DNA of 64,000 bases, from contig JAGTPG010000001.1 of the NCBI GenBank assembly GCA_018195615.1, positions 2,294,501 to 2,358,500 of the forward strand, given 5' to 3'. This stretch comes from Streptomyces tuirus. GTDB taxonomy: Bacteria; Actinomycetota; Actinomycetes; Streptomycetales; Streptomycetaceae. A model generated the notes under the pieces. The model did no database searches. It was not told the origin of the DNA and saw nothing but the letters and a program-made list of their open reading frames with translations. This document shows, one piece after another, positions 1 to 7,751 of the stretch (position 1 is the stretch's first letter; every line of letters starts with the position of its first letter). A program made the translations under genes and the position numbers.

Positions 1-445
1 ACCCGGCCCACTGGACTCCGCTGAACGGCAACCCGCCGGCCTGCGCGGCGGCCACGGTGACCGCGCTGGCGAACAGCCCGAGCCGCCGCCACAGGCCAGG
101 GATCAGCTCGTCGGCGTCCATGTAACCGGTGGCCGCGTAGAACGCGAAGAACGGGTTGATCCAGGTGAGCGCGAAGGCGATCGCCCAGCGGACGATGTAG
201 TACGCCGTCCCTGCCCGTGAGGGGATCCGGCCGCGGCCCGGCCGGCGGGAGCGGGTGCCGTGCCACCAGAGCTGGAGCGCGAGCGCGGCGGCGACCAGGG
301 CCCCGGCGGCCTGCCATTCGACGGGGCCGTCCATCAGCTCGGCGGCGACCGACGCGAGGACGACGCTGACGCCGAGCAGCCCGTACGGCCCCCAGGTGTG
401 CAGTTGTTCCATGCGCCGGTCGAGCTGTGTGTCCGCCGCGGTCAT
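1..445 (-). CDS. Sensor histidine kinase-like membrane protein, N-terminal part (cut by window edge)
   Basis: The reading frame opens at an ATG (complement of 443-445) and runs leftward without a stop to the window edge, so only about 148 residues are visible. After a short polar N-terminus it shows four or five hydrophobic segments (for example around YGLLGVSVVLASVAAE and AIAFALTWINPFFAFYAATG), a pattern typical of the membrane sensor of small actinobacterial two-component kinases. No kinase motif is visible because the rest lies outside. It sits 25 bp downstream of the ABC-2 permease in the same direction, an arrangement common for exporter plus two-component modules. The membrane character is seen; the kinase assignment is inference from context. 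Confidence 0.55.
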   Translation of the reverse strand, partial: MTAADTQLDRRMEQLHTWGPYGLLGVSVVLASVAAELMDGPVEWQAAGALVAAALALQLWWHGTRSRRPGRGRIPSRAGTAYYIVRWAIAFALTWINPFFAFYAATGYMDADELIPGLWRRLGLFASAVTVAAAQAGGLPFSGVQWAG

Positions 446-470
446 GCCCACAGTCTGCACGGCCCCGCTC

Positions 471-1205
471 CTACTCCCAGCGGAACCAGCGCGCGGCGGC
501 GGCCGTGAGCAGCACCGTCCAGGCGGCGACGACCCCCAGGTGGTCCCAGCCGGGCCAGTCCCCGGCCGCCGCCTGGTTCAGGGCCTCCGCGGCCGCGCCG
601 AAGGGCGTGAAACCGACGGCCCTGGCCAGCACGTCCGGCATGGTCTGCACCGGCATCCACACCCCCGCGCAGAACATCGCCGGGAAGAACACGGCGGACC
701 CGATCGCGGTGGCGATCTTCGTCGTGCGGGACAGGGAGGAGATCACCGCGCCGAGCGCGAGGGCCGCCAGGACGGTCAGGAGGAGCGCGAGGCCGTATCC
801 GAAGGGCTGCTCGGGCAGTCGTACTGCGAAGGCGGTCCGGCCGACGGCGAGGGCGAGCAGCGCCGACGCCAGGGCGGCACCGCCGTACACCACCATCTGC
901 GCGGACAGCAGGGCCGAGGGCCGGACCGGGGTGGTGGACATCCGCCGCAGGATGCCGCGCTCACGGTAGCCGGTGAGCGTCTGCGGCATCGCCTGGACGC
1001 CGCCGACGATCAGCCCCAGCAGCACGGTCACAGGGACGTAGCCGTCGACCGGGCGGAGCCCGCCGAAGTCGGGGTCGGGCTGCCTGAAGCTCGGGATGGA
1101 GCCGAGGATCACCAGCAGCAGGGCCGGGAACAACAGGATCCAGAAGAGGTTGCCGGGCTCCCGGCGCAGGAGGCGGGCCTCGGTCTTCAGCACGGCGGTG
1201 CTCAT
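471..1205 (-). CDS. ABC-2 type exporter permease
   Basis: A 244-residue integral membrane protein with about six hydrophobic segments, beginning MSTAVLKTEARLLRREPGNL, the usual cytoplasmic start of ABC-2 (DrrB-like) permeases. It carries the conserved stretch LTGYRERGILRRMSTTPVRP between helices. The start ATG overlaps the stop of the upstream ATPase gene (ATGA), so the two are translationally coupled and should form one exporter. Substrate is not deducible; the family exports drugs, antibiotics or lipids. The gene next downstream may be the sensor controlling it. Confidence 0.88.
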   Translation of the reverse strand: MSTAVLKTEARLLRREPGNLFWILLFPALLLVILGSIPSFRQPDPDFGGLRPVDGYVPVTVLLGLIVGGVQAMPQTLTGYRERGILRRMSTTPVRPSALLSAQMVVYGGAALASALLALAVGRTAFAVRLPEQPFGYGLALLLTVLAALALGAVISSLSRTTKIATAIGSAVFFPAMFCAGVWMPVQTMPDVLARAVGFTPFGAAAEALNQAAAGDWPGWDHLGVVAAWTVLLTAAAARWFRWE

Positions 1206-2107
1206 GCCGCGGCCTCCTTCGTCAGGTCGAGGAACGCGTCGTCGAGCGTGGCGTCGCTGACGCGGAGCTGGTGGGCGGTGACGCGGCTGCGGGCGAGGAG
1301 GGTGATGACGGCGTTGACCGTCTCGTCGGTGCCGGAGAGGGTGACGCGGCCGTCCTTGTACTGGATCGACGCCAGCGCGGGCAGGGCGTTCAGGTCGCGG
1401 TCGTCGAGCGGGGCGGACGGGGTGAAGCTGATGACGGTGGCACCCGCGGAGCGGCGGATCAGGCCCGCCGGCGTGTCCAGGGCGGCGACGCGCCCCTTGT
1501 CGATGACGGCGATCCGGTCGCAGAGCCGTTGCGCCTCCTCCATGAAGTGCGTGACGAGCAGGACGGTGACACCGCCGGCACGGATGTCCTCGATCAGCTC
1601 CCAGGTGTCGCGGCGGGCGCGCGGGTCGAGGCCGGTGGTCAGCTCGTCCAGGACGACGATCCGGGGGTCGCCGATCAGGGCGAGCGCGATGAACAGGCGC
1701 TGCTTCTGGCCGCCGGAGAGCTTGGCGAACCGGGTGGACAGCTTGGCGGTGAGGCCGAGGCGTTCGGCGAGGGGGCGCCAGTCGGCCGGCTTCTCGTAGA
1801 ACGCGGCGTACAGCTCCAGCGCCTCACGGACGGTCAGTTTGGGCTGGACCTCGCTCTGCTGGAGCTGGGCGCCCAGGACACGGGCGACCTGCTCGTGGTC
1901 GGTGACGGGGTCGAGGCCGGTGACGCGGACGCGGCCCGCGTCGGGGACACGCAGGCCCTCGACGCACTCGACGGTGGTGGTCTTGCCGGCGCCGTTCGGG
2001 CCGAGGATGCCGAAGATCTCGCCCTCCTCGACAGCGAAGGAGACGCCGTCCACGGCTGGACGGCCCGCATAGGCCTTGCGCAGTTCGGTGACTTCGATGA
2101 CGGACAT
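1202..2107 (-). CDS. ABC transporter ATP-binding protein (DrrA-like)
   Basis: Cytoplasmic ATPase of about 301 residues that energises the adjacent ABC-2 permease. All motifs are intact: Walker A GPNGAGKTT, signature LSGGQKQR, Walker B IVVLDELTTGLDP, followed by the H-loop region LLVTHFMEEAQ. The C-terminal extension of about 80 residues after the nucleotide-binding domain is typical of DrrA-type drug-export ATPases. I chose the ATG at 2107 (MSVIEVTELRKAY) over an upstream ATG at 2143 because the family starts immediately before the first beta strand. It faces away from the ABC exporter genes that begin at 2313. Confidence 0.9.
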   Translation of the reverse strand: MSVIEVTELRKAYAGRPAVDGVSFAVEEGEIFGILGPNGAGKTTTVECVEGLRVPDAGRVRVTGLDPVTDHEQVARVLGAQLQQSEVQPKLTVREALELYAAFYEKPADWRPLAERLGLTAKLSTRFAKLSGGQKQRLFIALALIGDPRIVVLDELTTGLDPRARRDTWELIEDIRAGGVTVLLVTHFMEEAQRLCDRIAVIDKGRVAALDTPAGLIRRSAGATVISFTPSAPLDDRDLNALPALASIQYKDGRVTLSGTDETVNAVITLLARSRVTAHQLRVSDATLDDAFLDLTKEAAA

Positions 2108-2312
2108 GGACCGAGGGTCCCGGGACGGCGGGCCCGCGCACATCGTCCGTCACGCTCGAACGGGCATCAACCGATCGGCTGACCCTCCCTTGAGACCCCG
2201 GAAAGAAGACCGTGCGACCCCCGAACACGCAGGTCGTAGGACCAGCGGCCGACCGGCGATCGGGCGGAAACTCGGTGGGCAGTGTCAGTGGCGATCCGTA
2301 GGCTCGCTGCTG

Positions 2313-4106
2313 ATGGCCACGACACCCGCACCCGCCCAGGACCGTTCCTCCGTGCGTACGCTGCTGCGCCTGTGGCCGTACGTGCGGCCCGTGCGGGCGC
2401 GGCTGTTCACCGCCGCGTTCGTGGCGATACTCGCCTCCTGCATCGGCCTGGTGATCCCGCTCGTCCTGAAGTGGCTGGTGGACGGACCGGTCGCGGACCG
2501 GGACCCGGCCGGGGTGTGGCTCGGGGCGCTCTACCTGCTGCTGCTCGGCTTCGCGGAGGCCCTGCTGTTCGGGCTGCGGCGGTGGCTGGTGGCGCGGCCC
2601 CTGTCCCACGTCGAGGCGTCGATGCGGGCGGCTCTGTACCGGCACCTGCAGCGGTTGCCGGTGGCCTTCCACGACCGGTGGGCGTCCGGGCAGCTGCTGT
2701 CGCGGGGCACGACCGACCTGATGCTGCTGCGCCAGTTCCTCGCCTTCCCGCTGACGTTCCTGCTGGTCAACGGGGTGACCATGGTCGTCGGTGTGGTCAT
2801 CATGCTGCTCCAGGACTGGACCCTGGGGCTGGTCGTCCTCGGGCCCGCCGTGCCCGTCATGGTGACCTGCGTGATCTTCGAGAAGCGGTACGCGAAGGTG
2901 GCCCGGCTCGCCCAGGACCAGGTCGGTGACCTGACGACGGTCGTCGAGGAGAGCGTGCTCGGCATCCGCGTCATCAAGGGCTTCGGCCGCCATCGCAGCC
3001 AGGCGCGGGCGTTCCGGGAGCTGTCGGGGACGCTGCGCGGCACGGAGCTGCGCAAGGCCCGGCTGCTGGCGACGATCTGGGGCGTCATCGTGACGCTGCC
3101 GGAGGTCGCCATCGGGGCGGCGCTGGTCGTGGGGGTCGTCCAGGTGGCCGACGGAGGCTTGTCCGCGGGCACGCTGGTGGCGTTCCTGTCGACGGCGCTG
3201 GCCTTGCGGTGGCCGGTGGAGTCGATCGGTTTCCTGCTGGCGATGAGCCAGGAGGCGGCGACGGCGACGGAGCGGTATTTCGAGGTGATGGACGAGGAGG
3301 TCGAAGGGGCGGCGCCCGTTCCGAGCGCGCGTCCGACCGGCATCCGGGACAAGGGACTTCGCTTCCACGACGTCACCTTCCGCTACCCCGACGCCCCACC
3401 CGGCTCCCGGCCGGTCCTCGACGCGGTCGGCCTCCACATCCGCCCCGGCGAGTCCATGGCCCTGGTCGGCGCCACCGGCAGCGGCAAGACGACGCTGACC
3501 GCGCTCGTCCCCCGCCTCTACGAGCTGACCTCGGGCCGCATCACCCTCGACGGCACGGACATCACCACCCTGTCCAGGCAGGCCCTGCGCGCCAAGGTCG
3601 CCGTCGCCTTCGAGGAGCCCACGCTCTTCTCGGCCGCGGTCGGCGACAACGTTCTCATGGGCGCCGGGGACACCGCCGGGACGGCCGACCTGGAGTGCGC
3701 CCTGTCCGTCGCCCAGGCCGACTTCGTGTACGCGCTGCCGCAGGGCACGGACACCCAGGTCGGCGAGCAGGGCCTCAGCCTCTCCGGCGGACAGCGGCAG
3801 CGCCTCGCGCTCGCCAGAGCCGTCGTCGGCCGGCCGGAGTTCCTCGTACTGGACGACCCCCTGTCGGCCCTGGACGTGCACACGGAGGCCGCTGTGGAGG
3901 CCGCCCTGCGGCACGTCCTCGCGGACACGACCGCCCTCATCGTGGCGCACCGCCCGTCCACCGTGCTGCTGGCCGACCGGGTGGCCCTGCTGTCCGGCGG
4001 CCGGATCACCGCGGTCGGCACCCACCACGAACTGCTGCGTACGAACGCCGAGTACGCGCACCTGATGTCCGGAGAACAGTCAGGCGAACAGGAGGGCGCA
4101 CGATGA
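2313..4106 (+). CDS. ABC half-transporter, first heterodimer, subunit 1 (degenerate Walker B)
   Basis: Type IV ABC exporter half-molecule of 597 residues: about six transmembrane helices (residues ~30-310) then a nucleotide-binding domain. Walker A (GATGSGKTT), LSGGQ signature and H-loop (VAHRPST) are intact, but the catalytic glutamate after Walker B is aspartate (LVLDDPLSALD) and the Q-loop glutamine is replaced (VAFEEPTLF). This pattern is known for the non-catalytic subunit of heterodimeric exporters such as TM287/288. The ATG at 2313 is chosen because the family's first helix follows directly; the frame is open further upstream. The stop overlaps the next gene by ATGA. Substrate unknown. 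Confidence 0.9.
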   Translation: MATTPAPAQDRSSVRTLLRLWPYVRPVRARLFTAAFVAILASCIGLVIPLVLKWLVDGPVADRDPAGVWLGALYLLLLGFAEALLFGLRRWLVARPLSHVEASMRAALYRHLQRLPVAFHDRWASGQLLSRGTTDLMLLRQFLAFPLTFLLVNGVTMVVGVVIMLLQDWTLGLVVLGPAVPVMVTCVIFEKRYAKVARLAQDQVGDLTTVVEESVLGIRVIKGFGRHRSQARAFRELSGTLRGTELRKARLLATIWGVIVTLPEVAIGAALVVGVVQVADGGLSAGTLVAFLSTALALRWPVESIGFLLAMSQEAATATERYFEVMDEEVEGAAPVPSARPTGIRDKGLRFHDVTFRYPDAPPGSRPVLDAVGLHIRPGESMALVGATGSGKTTLTALVPRLYELTSGRITLDGTDITTLSRQALRAKVAVAFEEPTLFSAAVGDNVLMGAGDTAGTADLECALSVAQADFVYALPQGTDTQVGEQGLSLSGGQRQRLALARAVVGRPEFLVLDDPLSALDVHTEAAVEAALRHVLADTTALIVAHRPSTVLLADRVALLSGGRITAVGTHHELLRTNAEYAHLMSGEQSGEQEGAR

Positions 4107-5953
4107 CGGCGGCCACCCCCACACCGGCCGACGAGAAACCCGAGGACCGGCCGGCCGCCGCCGGCGACCCCTTCGACCAGGACGTCCTGCCCACTCCCCA
4201 GGGCGCCACGGCCGCCCTGCTGCGTTCCCTGCTCGCGCCCATGCAGGCCCGCGTCTCGGTCACGACGCTCCTGCTGCTGCTCCAGCAGGCGGTGGTGCAG
4301 GCGGGCCCGCTGCTCGTGGCGTACGCGATCGACAGCGCGGTTCCGGCGTTCCGGGCCGGGGACCGCGGGCCGCTGATCGCGGTGGGGGTCGGCTATCTGG
4401 CGTGCGCGCTGGCCGCGGGCGGGCTGCAGTTCGCGTTCGTCGCCGCGGCGGCCCGGGTGAGCCAGGACGTGCTGCTCGACCTGCGCGGCCGGATCTTCCG
4501 CCACGCACAGGCGCTGAGCGTCGACTTCCACGAGCGCTACACCTCGGGCCGGCTCATCTCCCGCTCCACGACGGATGTGGAGTCGCTGCGGGAGCTGCTG
4601 GACGAGGGCCTGCAGGAGCTCGTGACGGTCATCCTGTCCTTCGTCTACATCTCGGTGATGCTGCTCTGGCTCGATCTGGGCCTGGGCGGTGTGGCGGTGG
4701 CTTCCCTGGTGCCGCTCTACGCGCTCGTGCGGCTGTACCAGCGGCGTGCCGGGCGGGTGTACCGGGCGCGGTCCACCGCGATCGCCGCCGTCATCGTCAA
4801 GTTCGTCGAGACGATGAACGGCATCCGCCCGGTGCGCGCCTTCCGCCGCGAGGCCGTCAACGACGCGGACTTCGGCGCACTTAACCAGCGGCACGAGCGG
4901 ACCAACGGCGACGCGCTGCTGGAGATGGCCCGGTACGTCACCGGCTCGCGGCTGGTCGCCAACACGGCGGTCGCGGCGATCGTGCTGTGGGGCGCCTACC
5001 GCGTCGCGGACGGCACGCTGGCCCTCGGTGTGCTGGCGGCGGCCGTGCTGTACCTGCGGCGGCTGTACGACCCCATCGACCGGCTCGGGATGTTCCTCAA
5101 CTCCTACCAGTCGGCGGCGGCCTCGCTGGAGAAGATCGCCGGGCTGCTCGCCCAGACCCCGTCCGTGCCCGAGCCGTCGGCTCCCCGGCAGCTCCCGCCG
5201 CTGGAAGGCGAACTCCCGGGCCGCGAGGTCGTCTTCGACGGGGTCCGCTTCGGCTACCGCACCGGCGGCGAGGTGCTGCCCCGCTTCGACCTGACGATCC
5301 CGGCCGGGCAGACCGTCGCGGTCGTCGGCTCCACGGGCGCCGGAAAATCGACGCTGGCGAAACTGCTGGCCCGGTTCTACGACCCTTCCGACGGCCGGGT
5401 GCTGCTGGACGGCGTCGACCTGCGCGACCTCGCCGTGCCGGAACTGCGGCGAGGGGTGGTCATGGTGACGCAGGAGGCGTTCCTGTTCTCCGGCACGGTC
5501 GCCGAGAACATCGCGATCGGCCGCCCGGACGCGGGCCGCGCGGAGATCGAGCGGGCGGCGAAGGAGATCGGCGCGCACGACTTCATCAGCGCCCTGCCCG
5601 ACGGCTACGACACCGACGTACGCAGGCGGGGCGGCCGTATCTCGGCCGGTCAGCGGCAACTGGTGGCGTTCGCACGGGCGCTGCTGGCCGACCCGGCGGT
5701 GCTGATCCTCGACGAGGCGACCAGCTCGCTGGACATCCCCGGCGAGCGGGCGGTGCAGCGGGCGATGGCGACGGTGCTGAAGGGCCGTACGGCGGTGGTC
5801 ATCGCGCACCGGCTGTCGACCGTCGAGATCGCGGACCGTGTCCTGGTGATGGAACAGGGGAAGATCGTGGAGGACGGCGAGCCGGCCGAACTCGTCGCGG
5901 GCACGGGCAGGTTCGCCGATCTGCACCGGGCCTGGCGGGACAGTCTGGCGTAG
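4103..5953 (+). CDS. ABC half-transporter, first heterodimer, subunit 2 (catalytic)
   Basis: A 616-residue ABC exporter half-molecule with a soluble N-terminal ~45 residues, six predicted helices and a nucleotide-binding domain. Walker A (GSTGAGKST), Q-loop (VTQEAFLF), Walker B with catalytic glutamate (LILDEATSSLD) and H-loop (IAHRLST) are intact, while the signature is altered from LSGGQ to ISAGQ. Together with subunit 1 this leaves one fully consensus composite ATP site (this Walker A with the partner's LSGGQ) and one degenerate site. The start overlaps the previous stop by four bases, supporting 1:1 synthesis of a heterodimer. Confidence 0.9.
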   Translation: MTAATPTPADEKPEDRPAAAGDPFDQDVLPTPQGATAALLRSLLAPMQARVSVTTLLLLLQQAVVQAGPLLVAYAIDSAVPAFRAGDRGPLIAVGVGYLACALAAGGLQFAFVAAAARVSQDVLLDLRGRIFRHAQALSVDFHERYTSGRLISRSTTDVESLRELLDEGLQELVTVILSFVYISVMLLWLDLGLGGVAVASLVPLYALVRLYQRRAGRVYRARSTAIAAVIVKFVETMNGIRPVRAFRREAVNDADFGALNQRHERTNGDALLEMARYVTGSRLVANTAVAAIVLWGAYRVADGTLALGVLAAAVLYLRRLYDPIDRLGMFLNSYQSAAASLEKIAGLLAQTPSVPEPSAPRQLPPLEGELPGREVVFDGVRFGYRTGGEVLPRFDLTIPAGQTVAVVGSTGAGKSTLAKLLARFYDPSDGRVLLDGVDLRDLAVPELRRGVVMVTQEAFLFSGTVAENIAIGRPDAGRAEIERAAKEIGAHDFISALPDGYDTDVRRRGGRISAGQRQLVAFARALLADPAVLILDEATSSLDIPGERAVQRAMATVLKGRTAVVIAHRLSTVEIADRVLVMEQGKIVEDGEPAELVAGTGRFADLHRAWRDSLA

Positions 5954-5975
5954 GGCGGCGGCGGAGGGCGGGCGG

Positions 5976-7751
5976 ATGATCGACGCGTACGAGGACCCCG
6001 GCACACCCGACCACCGGAGCGGCGCCCGCTATCTGTGGTGGCTGGTCACCCGGCAGCCCGGCCGGTGTGCGGCCGGGGCGATGTTCGGCAGCGTCTGGAT
6101 GGTGCTGCTGGCGGCGACGCCGTATCTGATGTCCCGGGCGATCGACGACGGTCTGGAGCCCGGCGACATGAGCGCGCTGGCGGCCTGGAGCGGGGCGCTG
6201 TTCGCGGTGGGCGCCTTCAACGCCTGGCTGGGCACCATGCGCCACCGCACGATGACCCGCGTGCGCATGGACGCCAACTTCCGCACGGTGAAGGTCGTCG
6301 TCGGGCAGGCGGTGCGGCTCGGCGCCTCCCTGTCGCGGCAGATGGGCGCCGGGGAGGTCGTCACGATCGGTGTGGGCGACGTCCAGACGATCAGCCAGTC
6401 CCTGACGGTCGTCGGTCCCGGAATCGGCGCGGTCGTCGCCTACCTGGTGATCGCGGTCATGCTCGTGTCGATCTCCCCGGCCATCGCCGTGGTGGTGCTG
6501 CTCGGCATCCCGGTCATCGTCCTGCTGGTCGGCCCGCTGCTCGGCCGGCTGCAGGGCTCCGAGACCGAGTACCGCGAGCGGCAGGGCGTCCTGACCGCAC
6601 GGATCGGTGACCTGGCGGGCGGCCTGCGGGTCCTCGGCGGACTGGGCGGCAAGGACCTGGTGGCGGACGCCTTCCGCCGTGACTCACAGCGGCTGCGCGA
6701 GCAGGGCTACCGCGTCGGCGCGGTGACCAGCTGGGTCCAGGCCCTGGGCATCGGCCTGCCGACGCTGTTCCTGGTGGTGGTGACCTGGATGGCGGCCCGT
6801 CTGGCCGCGCGGGGCGACATCACCGTGGGGCAGTTGGTCTCGGTGTACGGCTTCGTGGCGATGCTGGTGCGCCCGGTGTCCTTCTGGGTCGAGTGCGGCT
6901 ACCAGATCAGCCGCGGCGTGGTGTGCGCCCGTCGCGTCGTACGTTTCCTGCGCCTGGAGCCCATGCCGGACACGGGCACGCTGGACGCCCCGGCCGAACC
7001 GTCGGCCCTGTACGACCCCGAGTCCGGCGTACGGATCCTCCCGGGCCGCCTGACGGCCCTGGTGGCGGAACGCCCCGCGGATGCCACGACGATCCTTGAC
7101 CGCCTCGCCCGATACACCCCCTCGGACGCGACCTGGGGCGAAGTACGTCTGGACGAGATCGCTCTCCCTCGGATCCGGGAACACATCCTGCTGGCCGACC
7201 ACGAGTCCGACCTCTTCGCGGACACCCTGCAGGGCATGATCCAACCCTTTGGGGGCGCGGGGCTGTGTCGACATGCGGCTCCGCCGCGGGGCGCGACAAG
7301 CCACGAACGGCCCGCCCCCGACCACGGCGAACAACCGGCAACCCGAACCGCGCTCCACACAGCCGCAGCCGAAGACATCGTCCAGGCCCTCCCCCAGGGC
7401 CTCGACACCCCCATGGACGCCCAGGCCCGCAACCTCTCCGGCGGCCAACGCCAACGCATCCGACTGGCCAGAGCCCTCCTCACCGACCCGGACATCCTCC
7501 TCGGCGTCGAACCCACCTCGGCCCTGGACGCCCACACGGAAGCCAAGGTCGCCGCCCGGCTCAGGGAAGCGCGGGAAGGCCGCACCACCGTCGTGACCAC
7601 CACCTCCCCCCTCGTTCTGGACCACACGGACACCGTCCACTACCTGGTCGACGGCAAGGTCGCAGCCACCGGCACCCACCACGCACTGCTCGACACGACG
7701 CCCGGCTACCGCGCCCTCGTGGCCAGGGACACCGAGGAGGTCACCCGATGA
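5976..7751 (+). CDS. ABC half-transporter, second heterodimer, non-catalytic subunit with lost ATP-binding motifs
   Basis: 591 residues: six predicted transmembrane helices (to ~300), then a much altered nucleotide-binding domain. The Walker A position reads AERPADATT, with no glycine loop and no lysine; the Q-loop region reads LLADHESDLF; Walker B reads ILLGVEPTSALD with its aspartate gone; the H-loop histidine is absent (VTTTSPLVL). Only the signature LSGGQRQR is perfect. Between the Q-loop region and the signature lies an extra ~35 residues encoded by an interspersed repeat (7251-7335), inserted in frame. It starts 22 bp after the previous ABC gene and overlaps the next by ATGA. It probably serves only to supply the signature motif to its partner. 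Confidence 0.87.
   Translation: MIDAYEDPGTPDHRSGARYLWWLVTRQPGRCAAGAMFGSVWMVLLAATPYLMSRAIDDGLEPGDMSALAAWSGALFAVGAFNAWLGTMRHRTMTRVRMDANFRTVKVVVGQAVRLGASLSRQMGAGEVVTIGVGDVQTISQSLTVVGPGIGAVVAYLVIAVMLVSISPAIAVVVLLGIPVIVLLVGPLLGRLQGSETEYRERQGVLTARIGDLAGGLRVLGGLGGKDLVADAFRRDSQRLREQGYRVGAVTSWVQALGIGLPTLFLVVVTWMAARLAARGDITVGQLVSVYGFVAMLVRPVSFWVECGYQISRGVVCARRVVRFLRLEPMPDTGTLDAPAEPSALYDPESGVRILPGRLTALVAERPADATTILDRLARYTPSDATWGEVRLDEIALPRIREHILLADHESDLFADTLQGMIQPFGGAGLCRHAAPPRGATSHERPAPDHGEQPATRTALHTAAAEDIVQALPQGLDTPMDAQARNLSGGQRQRIRLARALLTDPDILLGVEPTSALDAHTEAKVAARLREAREGRTTVVTTTSPLVLDHTDTVHYLVDGKVAATGTHHALLDTTPGYRALVARDTEEVTR
7251..7335 (+). repeat. Interspersed short repeat, copy 1, inside an ABC transporter gene
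   Basis: Starts GGGGCGCGGGGCTGT, contains the small hairpin GCGGC-TCC-GCCGC and continues through GGCGCGAC-like sequence. The same element recurs at 14212-14286 with high identity over the first ~50 bp. Here it is translated in frame as part of the ABC half-transporter. The right boundary is approximate. From memory, similar elements are scattered through Streptomyces genomes, usually downstream of genes. Confidence 0.7.

Noticed and set aside
255..1799. Long open frames opposite and beside real genes (for example 255-1799 plus, 1824-4061 minus, 3518-6004 minus, 22384-25014 minus, 27790-30051 antisense)
   Set aside because: They overlap conserved genes on the other strand, lack family motifs and are Arg/Gly/Pro-rich products typical of shadow frames in high-GC DNA.
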